Assembly (NCBI GenBank): GCA_914767715.1
Contig: OU612066.1
Coordinates: 25,084,283-25,148,282, forward strand
From: Membranipora membranacea
Lineage: Eukaryota > Bryozoa > Gymnolaemata > Cheilostomatida > Membraniporidae
Reading direction: 5' to 3'
DNA length: 64,000 nt
A model generated the notes under the pieces. It was not told the DNA's origin. It did not search any database and saw nothing but the letters and a program-made list of their open reading frames with translations. The position numbers were made by a program, and so were the translations under genes. Positions 34,701 to 46,428 of the stretch are shown in pieces (positions within the stretch are counted from its first letter, which is position 1; the number at the start of each line of letters is the position of its first letter).

Positions 34701-35916
34701 GTGTTAGCCTACATGTCTTGCCACCCAGCTTACTAGCGAATTTTTTTTACACCTATGGGCTGCATGACAAGGCTAGATGCCAATGTATCCTTACAAGTTT
34801 TAAGACAGCAATATGGCGCTTTGCATATATTATATGCAAAGTGCCATATTGCTGTCTTAAAACTTGTAAGGATACATTGGCATCTAGCCTTGTCATGCAG
34901 ACCATAGGTGTAAAAAAAATCGCTATGTTGCATACAGCAGTATGATACTTCATAAACAATAGTATTTAGCTTCGTACAAATTCAAATCCAAATCGAATCT
35001 ACCTTCTCATGACATTGTTCATGCTACTTTTGGCTTCCTTTATTTCCCTAGCTGCAAAACATGCTAATCACTAGAGCTAGAGGCAAAACATAAGGGCTGA
35101 AAGCTTACGTGAATATTCCAAAGAAACTCACTGGTATTCCACATTTGACAGAGTGTTCAGCGCCTGGGCTTGGGCGATCTGTTCTTTGCTGACATCAACT
35201 CCAAGAACTTTGTCAAAGTTAGTAGCTAATCCTCCGATTACCTGCCCTTGTCCACAACCAACATCAACAGCTAAAGACAATTTCCTCTGTGACAATGGAA
35301 AAATAAAATCGACTAAATATCCGCGGTTGTGGTAGTATCGTTACCTGAATTTTGTAATATCCCTGTTTGAATGTATGCTCTATCACATTGGACATGTACA
35401 AAATATGTAGATATGACTCGCTTATGCAATGCGCTAGTCTATGTGTTGAGACAGCTCAAACGGAAACAGTGGCATAACATTATCGCAGAGGAAGGATAAT
35501 CCTCACTCGGAGATAATATCAACCACTCATTTCCACCATTTTTAATATCTCATCGCCCATGGGTCAGGATTTGAAGTGTGATTAAATCCCCTGAGTTTAA
35601 TCAACCATTTCTTACTCTGCAATTCTGTGATCTAGAAAATCAGAATTTATGCTGGAAGCTGCGATCCCTTTAAGCACAATGATTCAGCTGGTCATGGCTT
35701 GACTATGTGTAATTTACAGCGGCCGCAACATGTTACAGAACAGCTTACTGAGGTTTCAGGTTGTATGTTGATTGTGCAGAGTCTCACCTGCTCCTCTCCA
35801 CTTTGAAGGTACTGTAGTATAGCTGGGATAAGTCCACACCCAGCATAAGTAGGTCTGTACTTTGCATATAGCGAGGTTTGATCCGTGTCCTCAAAGAGCT
35901 TAATTAGTTCAGCCAT
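31773..35916 (-). CDS. SAM-dependent methyltransferase (class I, Methyltransf_11 type), 7 exons
   Basis: Exons from the 5' end are 35916-35788, 35286-35132, 34654-34552, 34049-33939, 32840-32734, 32206-32063 and 31863-31773. They join in frame to 279 residues. The start MAELIKLFEDTDQTSLYAKY with RPTYA is typical of a small family of cytosolic methyltransferases. The SAM site motif VDVGCGQGQ is at residues 50-58 and the acidic strand end VLGVDVS at 70-76. AENLPV is followed by LHWFD at 118-122, LRPGGV lies near 134, and LLLGRKP ends the protein. The order is that of a complete Rossmann methyltransferase. The substrate is unknown. Its paralog lies upstream at 40636-44116 with the same intron phases. 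A minus-strand AATAAA lies at 31748-31743, 25 bases after the stop. Confidence 0.85.
34735..34924. repeat. 190-base hairpin element in methyltransferase intron 2
   Basis: Arms of about 90 bases start AGCGAATTTTTTTTACACCT and end in the near-mirror AGGTGTAAAAAAAATCGCT, with GCATATATTATATGC at the centre. A few mismatches exist (GGGCTG against CAGACC). It resembles a small MITE or foldback. The open frames seen across it on both strands are by-products of the palindrome. Confidence 0.9.
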
Positions 35917-36230
35917 TATATCTCATGGAATGTAGCTTTATCCTGTTGCTCCTTGCTCCAATTATAACTATTCGTATCTATCAATTCCTAGATAGAAGCT
36001 AATTAGTTACTAAATGAAGCTCACTGCAATTTTCAAGTGACAATTGATGACTGTTTGTATATAATTGGCTACTTTGCAGCGGTGTCTAATTTCAACATGG
36101 GAAAGCAGTTGACCTCATCGTAATATTGACAATGACTATGACATGACACTCCCGCTGTTCCCTGTCCACAGCAATTCAAGCGTGAAAACGAGTGTTTGTC
36201 ATTTTAGGATGCTGTGCTTGCTTGCTCTGT

Positions 36231-36455
36231 TTAGATTACAATGTAGAAATGATTTCTTTCTGCAGACATAGCCTTACTTATTTCAGATTTGCCTGAGAAT
36301 GGTTCATGCAATTCTCTTGATTTTTTTACATGTGTTACCAGAACATATGGGCCACAGTCTAGGCATTTACTCATGTAGTCAGTCAATGGATTTTGCAGAT
36401 ATATTTGATTTAGTGGCTTTCCTTTCCTTTGTGAGATGAGTAAGACAAGGTACAC
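36231..36455 (-). CDS. Unrecognised open frame, left arm of 3.66 kb inverted repeat
   Basis: This frame contains DYMSKCLDCGPYVLVTHVKK and ELHEPFSGKSEISKAMSAER. The matching plus-strand frame at 39526-39717 keeps the same reading with a few residue changes. It resembles coding sequence, but no domain is recognised. It could be a captured exon or chance. Confidence 0.25.
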   Translation of the reverse strand: MYLVLLISQRKGKPLNQIYLQNPLTDYMSKCLDCGPYVLVTHVKKSRELHEPFSGKSEISKAMSAERNHFYIVI

Positions 36456-37895
36456 ACAATACTAGATGGCCCTTACATCAAACAAAGTTTCCTATGACCA
36501 ACAGTCATTCTAAGCTGACCAAAGGAAGGTGTCAGATTTATGAAATTTGTCATTCACAAGCTGAAAACTAGATAAAAACAGCCCAAAAACAGCCTTCTTT
36601 TCTCTCTCCCCCTCCAACATAATCTTTTTGTGAACCATGAAAATAATCATTATTACCAATCACCTCAATCAAGATATTTATTTGAGAACATTTGCTCCAA
36701 TTTATGAGGTAAATGTGGCTATAGAGACGGCCCAAAAAGTGTCCAGTTCATAGCGCCATATGGACATGTCTCTTCTATACATATGCTAAGCAAAAATTAC
36801 CCAACCATCTGCATGAATGATGGGGCCTTTATTTTAGATTGAGCTTAGCGTTATAACATGAAAACTCAGGTCCATACTCTAGTACTCAACTACATCAGTG
36901 AAACTCCACCCATAATCTCAGCTATCATATAGTTAACCTACCAGGCGTTTAGTCGCTGGCAAAATAGTAAGTGGTAAGATCACCACAGTTGAATTTATAT
37001 CACCTTCCCTTGGTAGTCAAACTATCGTTAGTCATGTTTCCCCTCAAACGCTATGATAAGGCCAATGCCACTTAGTTGATCCTACAGTATACTTTATAGT
37101 TTTTTACCAAATCTTGCAATAAGATCCTACGATATCCTCTCGAGTAAGATCCATATTAACTCGATACTCAAAAATTTGAATTCATTTTCAAAGAAACTGA
37201 TCTGCACTTATTCAGTAATATTGATAGTCCATGTTTAGATGTGACTAGTAACTGTGGTGCACAAATGGCCAAGATCTGATGCAACAAAACAGAAAGCTTT
37301 TCCAAGTCACCCACTGCTAACACATTTCAATACTTCTCTCTAGGAGGCCGTCAAATTCATTTGGATTTTTTATCACCCTGAAGACTGAAATAACTAGATA
37401 ACACATTTATTTACATGGATCTACTTTAAGACATGCAAATACTAGTTTTTGATGTAAAGAGAACTGTTTATCTGAGTAAGTCTTGTGTTTCAAAACATCT
37501 TAAAGTTTGTAAAGATTGCTAAAAAAATGCTCAAAACTCAAAATCACTTGTTTGTAATCATCACATGATTTTGATTTTTACATCAATGAGATGCCTGAAA
37601 TGTCTAGATCTAAAATATTTTTATTTGAAGTTTCAGTGAGATTGGGAAATACATAATTTTCATGAAAAACAGACAGGCTACCTGTGTAAATTTTGAATTT
37701 CCTATTAAAATTCTATTGAAAGCCACTAATCATAAAGCTCATAATTGAAGCGTAACGCTCGTTTTCATGCGGCTGCTTGCCTATTCAACTGAAGACCGCA
37801 GTTTGATAGGAGTGTCATATCTTAGTATTTATAATCTTTGATATTGATATCAACACATATCATTGATTGACTAACAATGAAATTAAACCGCAGCC

Positions 37896-37933
37896 GAGAG
37901 TGACAGTGACAATGACAGTGACAGAGTGACAGT
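37896..37933. repeat. GTGACA microsatellite in the palindrome spacer
   Basis: Imperfect copies of AGTGACAGTGAC, with AATGACAGTG, occupy the loop of the 3.66 kb inverted repeat. They are followed by CACTGTCA, which could pair back to the repeat. Confidence 0.8.
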
Positions 37934-39525
37934 ACATGATGTATTCAGTCACTGTCATATATCTTTGAGTGTCTAATTGTCTAAACAGAATTACAGCGGT
38001 TGCAACAATAAGCCGAAGTGATTTTTTCTGTTCTGTGAACTACATGCACTGTTACCCATATCAAAGATTATAAATACTAAGATATGACACTCCTATCAAA
38101 CTGCGGTCTTCAGTTGAATAGGCAAGCGGCCGCATGAAAACGAGTGTTACGCTTCAATTATGAGCTTTATGATTAGTGGCTTTCAATAGAATTTCAATAG
38201 GAAATTCAAAATTTACACAGGTAGCCTGTTTGTTTTTCATGAAAATTATGTATTTCCAAATTTCACTGAAACTTCAAATAAAAATATTTTAGATCTAGAC
38301 ATTTCAGGCATCTCAATGATGTAAAAATCAAAATCATGTGATGATTACTAACAAGTGATTTTGAGCTTTGAGGATTTTTTTTAGCAATCTTTACAAACTT
38401 TAAGATGTTTTGACATACAAGACTTACTCAGATAAACAGTTCTCTTTACATCAAAAACTAGTATTTGCATGTAAAACTAGATCCATGTAAATAAATGTGT
38501 TATCTAGTTATTTCAGTCTTCAGGGTGATAAAAAACCCAAATGAATTTGACGGCCTCCTAGAGAGTAGTATTGAAATGTGTTAGCAGTGGGTGACTTGGA
38601 GAAGCTTTCTGTTTTGTGGCATCAGATCTTGTCCATTTGTGCACCACAGTTACTCAGCACATCTAAACATGGACTATCAATAATACTGAATAAGTGCAGT
38701 CTATGTCAATGCACAGATCAGTTTCTTTGAAAATGAATTCAAATTTTTGAGTATCGAGTTAGTATGGATCTTACTCGAGAGGATATCGTAGCATCTTATT
38801 GCAAGATTTGGTAAAAAACTATAAAGTACACTGTAGGATCAACTAAGTGACATTGGCCTTATCATAGCGTTTGAGGGGAAACATGACTAATGATAGTTTG
38901 ACTACCAAGGGAGGGTGATATAAATGCAACTGTGGTGATCTTACCACTTACTATTTTGCCAGCGACTAAACGCCTGGTAGGTTAACTATAATGATAGCTG
39001 AGATTATGGGTGGAGTTGATGTAGTTGAGTACTAGAGTATGGACCTGAGTTTTCATGTTATAATGCTAAACTCAATCTAAAATAAAGGCCCCATCATTCA
39101 TGCAGATGGTTCGGTAATTTTTGCTTAGCATATGTATAGAAGAGACATGTCCATATGGCGCTATGAACTGTACATTTTTGGGCCGTCTCTATAGCCACAT
39201 TTACCTCTTAAATTGGAGCAAATGTTCTCAAGTAAATATCTTGATTGAGGTGATTGGTAATAATGATTATTTTCATGGTTCACAAAAAGATTATCTTGGA
39301 GGGGGAGGGAGAAAAGAAGGCTGTTTTTGGGCTGTTTTTATCTAGTTTTCAGCTTGTGAATGACAAATTTCATAAATCTGACACCTTCCTTTGGTCAGCT
39401 TAGAATGACTGTTGGTCATAGGAAACTTTGTTTGATGTAAGGGCTATCTAGTATTGTGTGTACCTTGTCTTACTCATCTCACAAAGGAATGTTAGCCACT
39501 AAATCAAATATATCTGCAAAATCCA

Positions 39526-39717
39526 TTGACTGACTACATGAATAAATGCCTAGACTGTGGCCCATATGTTCTGGTAACACATGTAAAAAAACCAAGAGAA
39601 TTGCATGAACCATTCTTAGGCAAATCTGAAATAAGTAAGGCTATGTCTGCAGAAAGAAATAATTTCTACATTGTAATCTTATATAAACAGAGCAAGCGAG
39701 CACAGCATCCAAAATGA
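39526..39717 (+). CDS. Unrecognised open frame, right arm of 3.66 kb inverted repeat
   Basis: This is the mirror of the frame at 36231-36455, differing at several codons (for example KKPREL against KKSREL). The frame stays open in both diverged copies, which is weak support for past coding. Confidence 0.25.
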   Translation: MTDYMNKCLDCGPYVLVTHVKKPRELHEPFLGKSEISKAMSAERNNFYIVILYKQSKRAQHPK

Positions 39718-39786
39718 CAAACACTCGTTTTCAAGCTTGAATTGCTGTGGACAGGGAACAGCGGGAGTGTCATGTCATAGTCATTG

Positions 39787-40635
39787 CCCATATCACTCCT
39801 AGATGACATTCAGTGTAGCTAGGCGGGTTTGGGACGAGGCTATAAATGAAAATAATATATCTATAGTCACTTATTGAGGCACATATCTATGATAGAAAAT
39901 CACAAAAAAAAATTTTGTCATGCAGGTTTAGGATTTGCCTGATCTTTTTGATATAAAGCGAGACCCTCAAAAGATTATCACATCAGACATCAGCTTGTGA
40001 TCAACTTCTCTCATATCGGATGATTGTAGATTTGTAATAAGATTTGGTAATGTTTTTGCTTTGAGATATTCCCAAATACACACCATAAGAATGGTACATG
40101 GTGATGCACCTTCAGAAGGTGGCTGGCAGTCTCATCAGGGAGGGTGGGAGGTCTCATGGTCCCATGTTGGGTGGAGGTTATGAGGAGTAGTAGTTCCTTG
40201 GTATTGATGAGCAAAGAATGTGATCAAAACGCGACCTACCCTTGGAAAGAGGGGACAGTGATGTCCTTACAGCTATAAGAACAATGAATTCTGTGGTTAC
40301 ATTTTTATTCACTAAAAGTTGCATGACATACATACAGTTATAAAAACCAGAAACCACAATATGACAGACAGCAGCATGATTTCAGCTTCAGGCCTAGTCT
40401 AAGGGCTCAGAGGGATCCATTGCCGTTAGTGGCATTACATTATCAACCACCCAATTTCTGAGCACATAGACTATTTCAGACCTGATAATTTATGTGTTGT
40501 AATGATCTCACAAACCATCTCTATAACAATCTATTGTCACAATCTTAATTTCAGTAGTCTAAAAATTTATCAATAGAATGTCAGCTAAGATCCAATGCTC
40601 TGTTATGTTAGCCCCAGCATTACTGAAGCGTCTGA
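39787..40635. other. No gene seen
   Basis: This is the stretch between the inverted repeat and the 3' end of the upstream methyltransferase. A 67-codon minus-strand frame (40214-40011) has no domain and no splice context. I see nothing else that can be supported. Confidence 0.5.
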
Positions 40636-43600
40636 TCATGCGCTTGGTTTTCTTCCTAGAAGTAGTACTAAATCCAACTTGTAAGTGATTTTTGAATCCA
40701 TGCTACCATCACCGTATATCTCACAAAACCTGAAAAATACAATAAAATGTCATTGTGGGTTTATGGCTATATCCTCAGAGCTAACATACTCCCTTAATTG
40801 AGGCCAAAAATGTTACAGTTGAGTCTTAAACGGGAAATGACAGAAATATGGCAATTTTTTTATTGATTTGATGCCGACGTCCATTTCATTGCAAGCAAAG
40901 CCTCAAACATTCAGTGCGAACACTCGTTTCAGTAGTACATGAATTGTATCATAAAAACTGTCCATAGTCAACGGACTGATCTCAAAAGAGTGGCTCCGTT
41001 AAGGCGTTTCATGATATCGAAAGGAACAAAGCAATGATATATATCAAATCGAAGCTAGGACTCTGGGGAATAAGAATATTTTGGTAGTGAAAAAATGAGG
41101 GGGGGGGGTACAAACCCCAGAGAGAGGGAAAGAGGGGAAAACTACCAATTAGTCAAAAATAAGCCTCTTCGCATGACACATCACACAGAGTATTCCTGAT
41201 TCCTGCACAAATTATAGATCAGAACATTGGTGAGTTGGTGAGAAAAGAATAGTTGAAAAAGCATTTTTGGATTTTTATGCTGCCGGGTATTTCAAGGACC
41301 CCAAAAGATTTGTATGATGAGGTTATGCTGTAGACCGCTTCTTTTTTTCTGTTACTGTTACTTTGGCAACAAACTATTAGACTAGAGCATGAGCTAAAAA
41401 GTTCTTGTGACAGAATGTGACATTTTTATCAGCCATATATATCTGGTAATATCTTTTATAAAATGCTAACCTCTCGATGGTTTCCTTCCACAATGTTGGT
41501 GCCTCATTTTGATTATTTTTTTCCTCCAAATACTTGTATATTCCGCTGCGTGTTGCCAGGTATGAGAAAAGGTGCTCGATAGTGACATCCTCCAAGACGA
41601 TCGATAGACTCTCTTCTCTGCATTGAGAAAGAAGTGTAAAGTGTAATAAAACTTTGAAAAAAACTAGTAAAAATAAATGATATTTTTGGGATTGTTAGAG
41701 CATTAGGGTTACAAATCAGAGGGAGGGGGGGGGGGGTGCTAAATATTGAGGATATCTGTGTGTACCTTTCTTTGTCACTGTATGGGATTTGTACTTCAGG
41801 TGATGTGTAGCGGGAAAGCAGTAAATTGTCTCTCTCATGCCAATATCCTGCATTCAAGATGGAAGTAATCATCTGAAATATGAATACAAGTAATATATGG
41901 TTATCTTGGTTGTCAGTTGGCTCTATATGGCAAATCATCTGTGACAACTAGTCAGATACAACCTGCCTATCTCTGGCAAAGGTTAATAATATATCCGTGT
42001 AAATTCATGTAAAGTCATGATCGGTAGCTGGCTTGGTTACTGGAAGATTAGAAAAAAAATACATATTATCACTGTGCCAAGTTAGTATGGCTTCTAAACT
42101 TCACTGCATCGCCTTGCTTAGCACTGCATTGTGACTTACTGGAAGCTATGAAACTAACTAAGACGACACACGGTCTCTAAGGGTGAAATCAATTAATCTG
42201 AAAATGATCTAAAATATGAGTTCTGATCTGAAATCTAACAAGTTAGCCTATGAACCTAACTGCACTGCATGATCCAACAGAGCATTGCATACATCTAGAA
42301 TTCTCTGGATTTACACTGGAGGGAGGGGAGTTTTTAAATTCGAGAGAAACCTACCTGGTCAGTGACACTGGTTAGCTCAGCCGCTTTAGGATGTTTGGTT
42401 ATGACAGGGTAGAAACTCTGCATGGCTATTGCTACAACACCACCAGGGCGCAATACCCTGTCCACCTATAATACAAAAATTTGACGAATATAACAACAAA
42501 GGCATGATGTGTACTCCTTGTTTGAAAATAACAACAAAGGCATGATGTGTACTCCTTGTTTGAAAGTATTACTTTTAAAAACAACAATACTGACTGATGC
42601 AGTGCATGAACTCATCAACTTCTATTTAACTCAATTTTGAAACAAATCAACTTGATACCACATTTGATAGCTCAAGTAGGAAGTGGCTTGGTTGGTTCCA
42701 ATACCCAAGTATGAGAGGTCATGGGTTCACCTCCCTCTGTTGTTTTCTGATCACTGGGCCCTAGCTTGATCTGGGCTGCCTGAAAACTTGGCCCTAGCTT
42801 GATCTGGGCTGCCTGAAAACTTGGCTCTGAATACAGTCTTTTGACTAAGACAGACTAAATGATTTCAATTTTTTTAAAAAGACCCATTTTTTTACTTAAC
42901 AATTCTGCAATCTAAAAATTACACTGACCTCAGTGTAAAACCTGGGATGATCAAACCAGTGGAGAGCCATACCAACAGTTATCAAGTCTACGGTGTCACC
43001 ATCAACTGGTAGCTTCTCTGCTGCCGATACCCTGAGAGAACAAATAAATTCAGCTATAAACAAAAACTGATGACCTATGGCGTGAAAGCTATCAAAGCAC
43101 AATTCTGGTTTGGTGAGGAAACTGAAGAATAACGCTCAAAGAAAATTTTTACCTTCATCTTAAAGGCTACCGGGGCCATCGGGCGCGGATGGTGGGTAAA
43201 CATATGGGGGCATGTTATAGTCAGGCAGTAATAAAGTTTTATCATGATGATGAGAGTTACCATCCCTTATAGGAGGCACTTTTTCTACCACAAATCATTC
43301 ATACCAAGAAGAGCATTGAACTTTTTACCATGCGCATCTGATATCACTATGTCATAAGTAACTGCCTGACTATAACATGTATTGGTCTTTAGGTAGCCTC
43401 TAAATAGATGACATTAATGGATTAGGTCTGATATAGGTTGCTGCCATATGTTTGACTGTCAAGTTGTATCATTAAACCTACTGGTATTCAACATTGGCAT
43501 GAGTATTGTCATTCTGTGCCTGCTCAATCTGCGCTTTACTGATATCCACTCCTAGTACTTTGTTAAAGTGTTCAGTCAGCTCGGGGATTATCTGTGCCTG

Positions 43601-44116
43601 TCCACAACCAACATCTACGGCAAGTGATAATTTCTCCTAAGAAAAAATGCATTGATTTATAAACCAGATACATAATCAGGTATAGATATGCTGACAACTT
43701 AAAAGACCGGGGTTTCCAGATTCTCATAGGAGCGTCAGAAAGGGGAAATGGCAATATTGGTTTGTGCATACTATTGACTGCCATTGTGATTGGATTGTTG
43801 GAGCCACATGACCTTCCTGTTTGGTTCACATCAGATGAGCATTTCAGGAAGGTCCGAGCACCCGATTGTATCCAATGCCTGACCAAAAGACACCTACCAG
43901 TGAAAATTATATCACAAAACATCTTTTACAAACCGTAAATGTCGGCATGGCACAGAAGATGTGTTTAGAGGAAACACAGCTTACCTTGTTATCCTTCCAC
44001 AGATATTCTAGGATCTTTGGCACCAATCCACTGCTTGCATAAGTCGGTCGATATTTAGCATAGGATGAAGCATGATCAGTATTTTCAAATCTCTTGATTG
44101 GATTTGTGATACTCAT
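40636..44116 (-). CDS. SAM-dependent methyltransferase paralog (class I, Methyltransf_11 type), 7 exons
   Basis: Exons are 44116-43985, 43636-43482, 43031-42929, 42465-42355, 41872-41766, 41617-41471 and 40729-40636. They join to 282 residues. It starts MSITNPIKRFENTDHASSYA with KYRPTYA, then has VDVGCGQAQ (SAM loop), VLGVDIS, AAEKLPV, ALHWFD, LRPGGVV, SRYTSPEVQIPY and a final LLLGRKPSA. Exon lengths match the other copy almost base for base (155, 103, 111 and 107 are identical), so the pair arose by tandem duplication. The second Gly-x-Gly of the SAM loop reads GQAQ rather than GQGQ; whether this affects binding is unknown. Exon 6 can also read through to a stop at 41377, but the donor at 41470 gives the conserved C terminus. 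Confidence 0.85.
42492..42565. repeat. Two-copy 38-base tandem repeat, intron 3 of methyltransferase paralog
   Basis: AACAACAAAGGCATGATGTG with ACTCCTTGTTTGAAA occurs twice in a row, almost unchanged. Confidence 0.9.
42676..42745 (+). mobile_element. Possible tRNA-like SINE head
   Basis: GTGGCTTGGTTGGTTCC followed about 35 bases later by GGTTCACCTCC resembles A and B boxes of RNA polymerase III. No cloverleaf can be completed and no tail is recognised. It is followed by a two-copy 33-base repeat at 42757-42823. Confidence 0.3.
42757..42823. repeat. Two-copy 33-base tandem repeat
   Basis: GGCCCTAGCTTGATCTGGGC with TGCCTGAAAACTT occurs twice back to back in intron 3 of the methyltransferase paralog. 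Confidence 0.9.
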
Positions 44117-46400
44117 ATTGTCGCAGCTTGTCCTACTAAGTTATCACTAAAGCCGGCTGCTGAACTTTGCTATTGCAAAGCTTTCTGTGTGCTACTTAGT
44201 GTGCTGCAAAAGTTGTGACCCTAGCCATAGGGATAACACTCAATTAATGGCCCGTTTATTTGTACGTGTCAATCGCCATTTGATAAACTGTTATGCAGAC
44301 ATTTGATTGATACACAGGAATTTCAAAGGCCCAACACTATGATACAGGCATTTATTACCACGGTCTGTTATTGTATTATGTAAGCAGTATCAATTTAAAT
44401 ATGGGGTGTCATAAAGTAGGCTGGTCATCAATTAGCATCTAGAGATAAGCCACGTTAAGCCTGTGGCTTATCGGAAGAAAGCTTACAATGAAAGGATACC
44501 ATTATTTGGATAATTTTAATTCACAGAGAGCTGCCGATAGACTTGCAGTACTCACATACCCAATCTTATCAGCATTGGTAAAATATTGAGTGGATCACAT
44601 ATGATTGTGAAGGATTATCACCCAATAATGCCAAGGCACCAGGGAATCTAAACTATAGGTGTGTGCGGATTTTACAGCCAATACCACAATACAAAAGTAC
44701 AATACTATGCTAGCACAATACTATACAATAATCAGGTTTGGGTTGAGATAGGATTCCAAAACTTGGTAATTTAAGAGCTAATTCTCGATTCAATCTACAG
44801 GACAAAAAGTGGCAGTATCCAGGTAATAGTTTTGCCCAATAGACATGTTGCTCTTTTGAGCACTCATAAATTTACATGACATTACACAGTGCATTTTTTC
44901 CATAATCGAATGATATGCCATACTGAACAAATGACGCAGTACTAGAGTGAAGGAAATCACTCTCCCATAGCATCCACTTTAGCCCGAAAGCATCTGTAAA
45001 AATCACTGTGAACAAGAAGTCGAGCATACTTCTCGGCCTTGAGACCAAAGTCAGACTAAAGGCTAAGGCTAGTTCTTCGTCCTTGAACTAAAATGCCGCC
45101 AGCGTCTTCCAGGCAACTGGAATCAACAACAATGAAGTCATTTCAAGATATGTAATAAATAAATTGTTTATTTACTGGTCATGTCCTAAAACCAACAATC
45201 CCTGGCCCTATTGCAGCGGCCCACTTGTTTTTATTTGGAAAACGAAAGGACAATGTGCCTTGCAACAAGTTAAGCATAACAATACTTTTTAAAGAAAACA
45301 ATTGAATTCTAACGTGTCTTCCTTGGCAGTAATTTATTACTATACAACCACCTATTTGAGAGACAGCCGTTACAGCACCCAAACAAAAGTCGTCCTAACA
45401 ATATAAATGGTAAAATAGCTGCCGATTTTTGAAAAGAGCACCAACAGCGAGTAATAGATCCAAACAAGCATAGGTAGGAGAATAAAAACAGCCCAACTAC
45501 AAAGATGAAATACTTCAGTGATTTGTTCTTTATTTCTGAAGTTGACCTCTGATTATATCTTTGGAGACAATCTTTTGTACATCATGAATTGTACCACTGC
45601 ATCCCCGGTCCCTCCAAATTTGGTTTGATACTTTTTTTGGCAACTTTAATTCAGACTCCAGGTAGTTGTTATCAGTTATGAATTGTTCTCATTACAAAAA
45701 TGCCAGCTCGTGGGGAAATGTTGGACATATTTCAGGGATTTGACAAATGACACACTGATGATTGAGTGAAAAGTAGTAACCGCTTAATTGGTTTAGCACT
45801 GTTGAAGTCGAAAAATGAATTGAGGGTAGATCTTCTCAAACTCATGTAGCCTGTTTTATCTGACCTGGTGTGACAAGGAATTATGAGTCAGGCAGTAATA
45901 GCTGTAAAGGTGAGGTGAAGGTAAAGGTATATCCCCATGATTGGTGAATGTATGATAGGAGATTGTCAGCTATGTTCAGGTGGACGTAATTCTTAAAGCC
46001 ATTGGGTATATAATCCGGGCGGCATTTGTCAGATGTAAAGAAAACTGTCAGGGGAGAATAACTTCCTCACAAAGCTCCAGTAGTAATTATTAATAAAAGT
46101 ACATGCATAAATGGGATAGCATTGCTGCCACATAAAGCAATTTACCAGTAAATTGGTAGCAGATATTGCATTTTACCTTGCCCAGCTATAGCATAATATT
46201 TGTCTTGTAAGAAAATTTTGTGCTCATAATCTTGCATCTGTAATAAAACTTTGTCTGGGGATTATTTTTAAAACTTAAACCTTACATCTTAACCTATCGA
46301 GAGAAAATGAGCAGAGATTTTAACACATCTAGCCTTGCAAAGTCTATTAGTTTTTTTCCTTTACTGCTATAAGTTACCTTACAACATGTTTGTGTTTTAG

Positions 46401-46428
46401 CAGGGAGAATGGTTCTCCATTCTCCCTG
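46401..46428. repeat. Short perfect hairpin
   Basis: CAGGGAGAATGG, four loop bases TTCT, then CCATTCTCCCTG. The 12-base stems are exact. There is no coding context. Confidence 0.85.

Larger units (their letters stand above)
36130..39786. mobile_element. 3.66 kb inverted-repeat element between the two methyltransferase genes
   Basis: The left arm 36130-37844 is mirrored by 38058-39786, with scattered substitutions and small indels, around a 213-base spacer. Ends read CAATGACTATGACATGACAC and the reverse complement. GAAAACGAGTGTT occurs both near the outer ends and near the inner ends of the arms. No target duplication or transposase is seen. The arms are more diverged than those of the 11.7 kb element, so it is probably older. 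It could be an element or an inverted local duplication. Confidence 0.8.

Noticed and set aside
34718-34959. Three overlapping open frames across the hairpin
   Set aside because: The near-palindrome yields the same peptide on both strands, so they carry no evidence of coding.
41377-41595. Read-through C terminus of the methyltransferase paralog
   Set aside because: The donor at 41470 joined to the exon at 40729 restores the LLLGRKP ending shared with the other copy, so the longer frame is intron.
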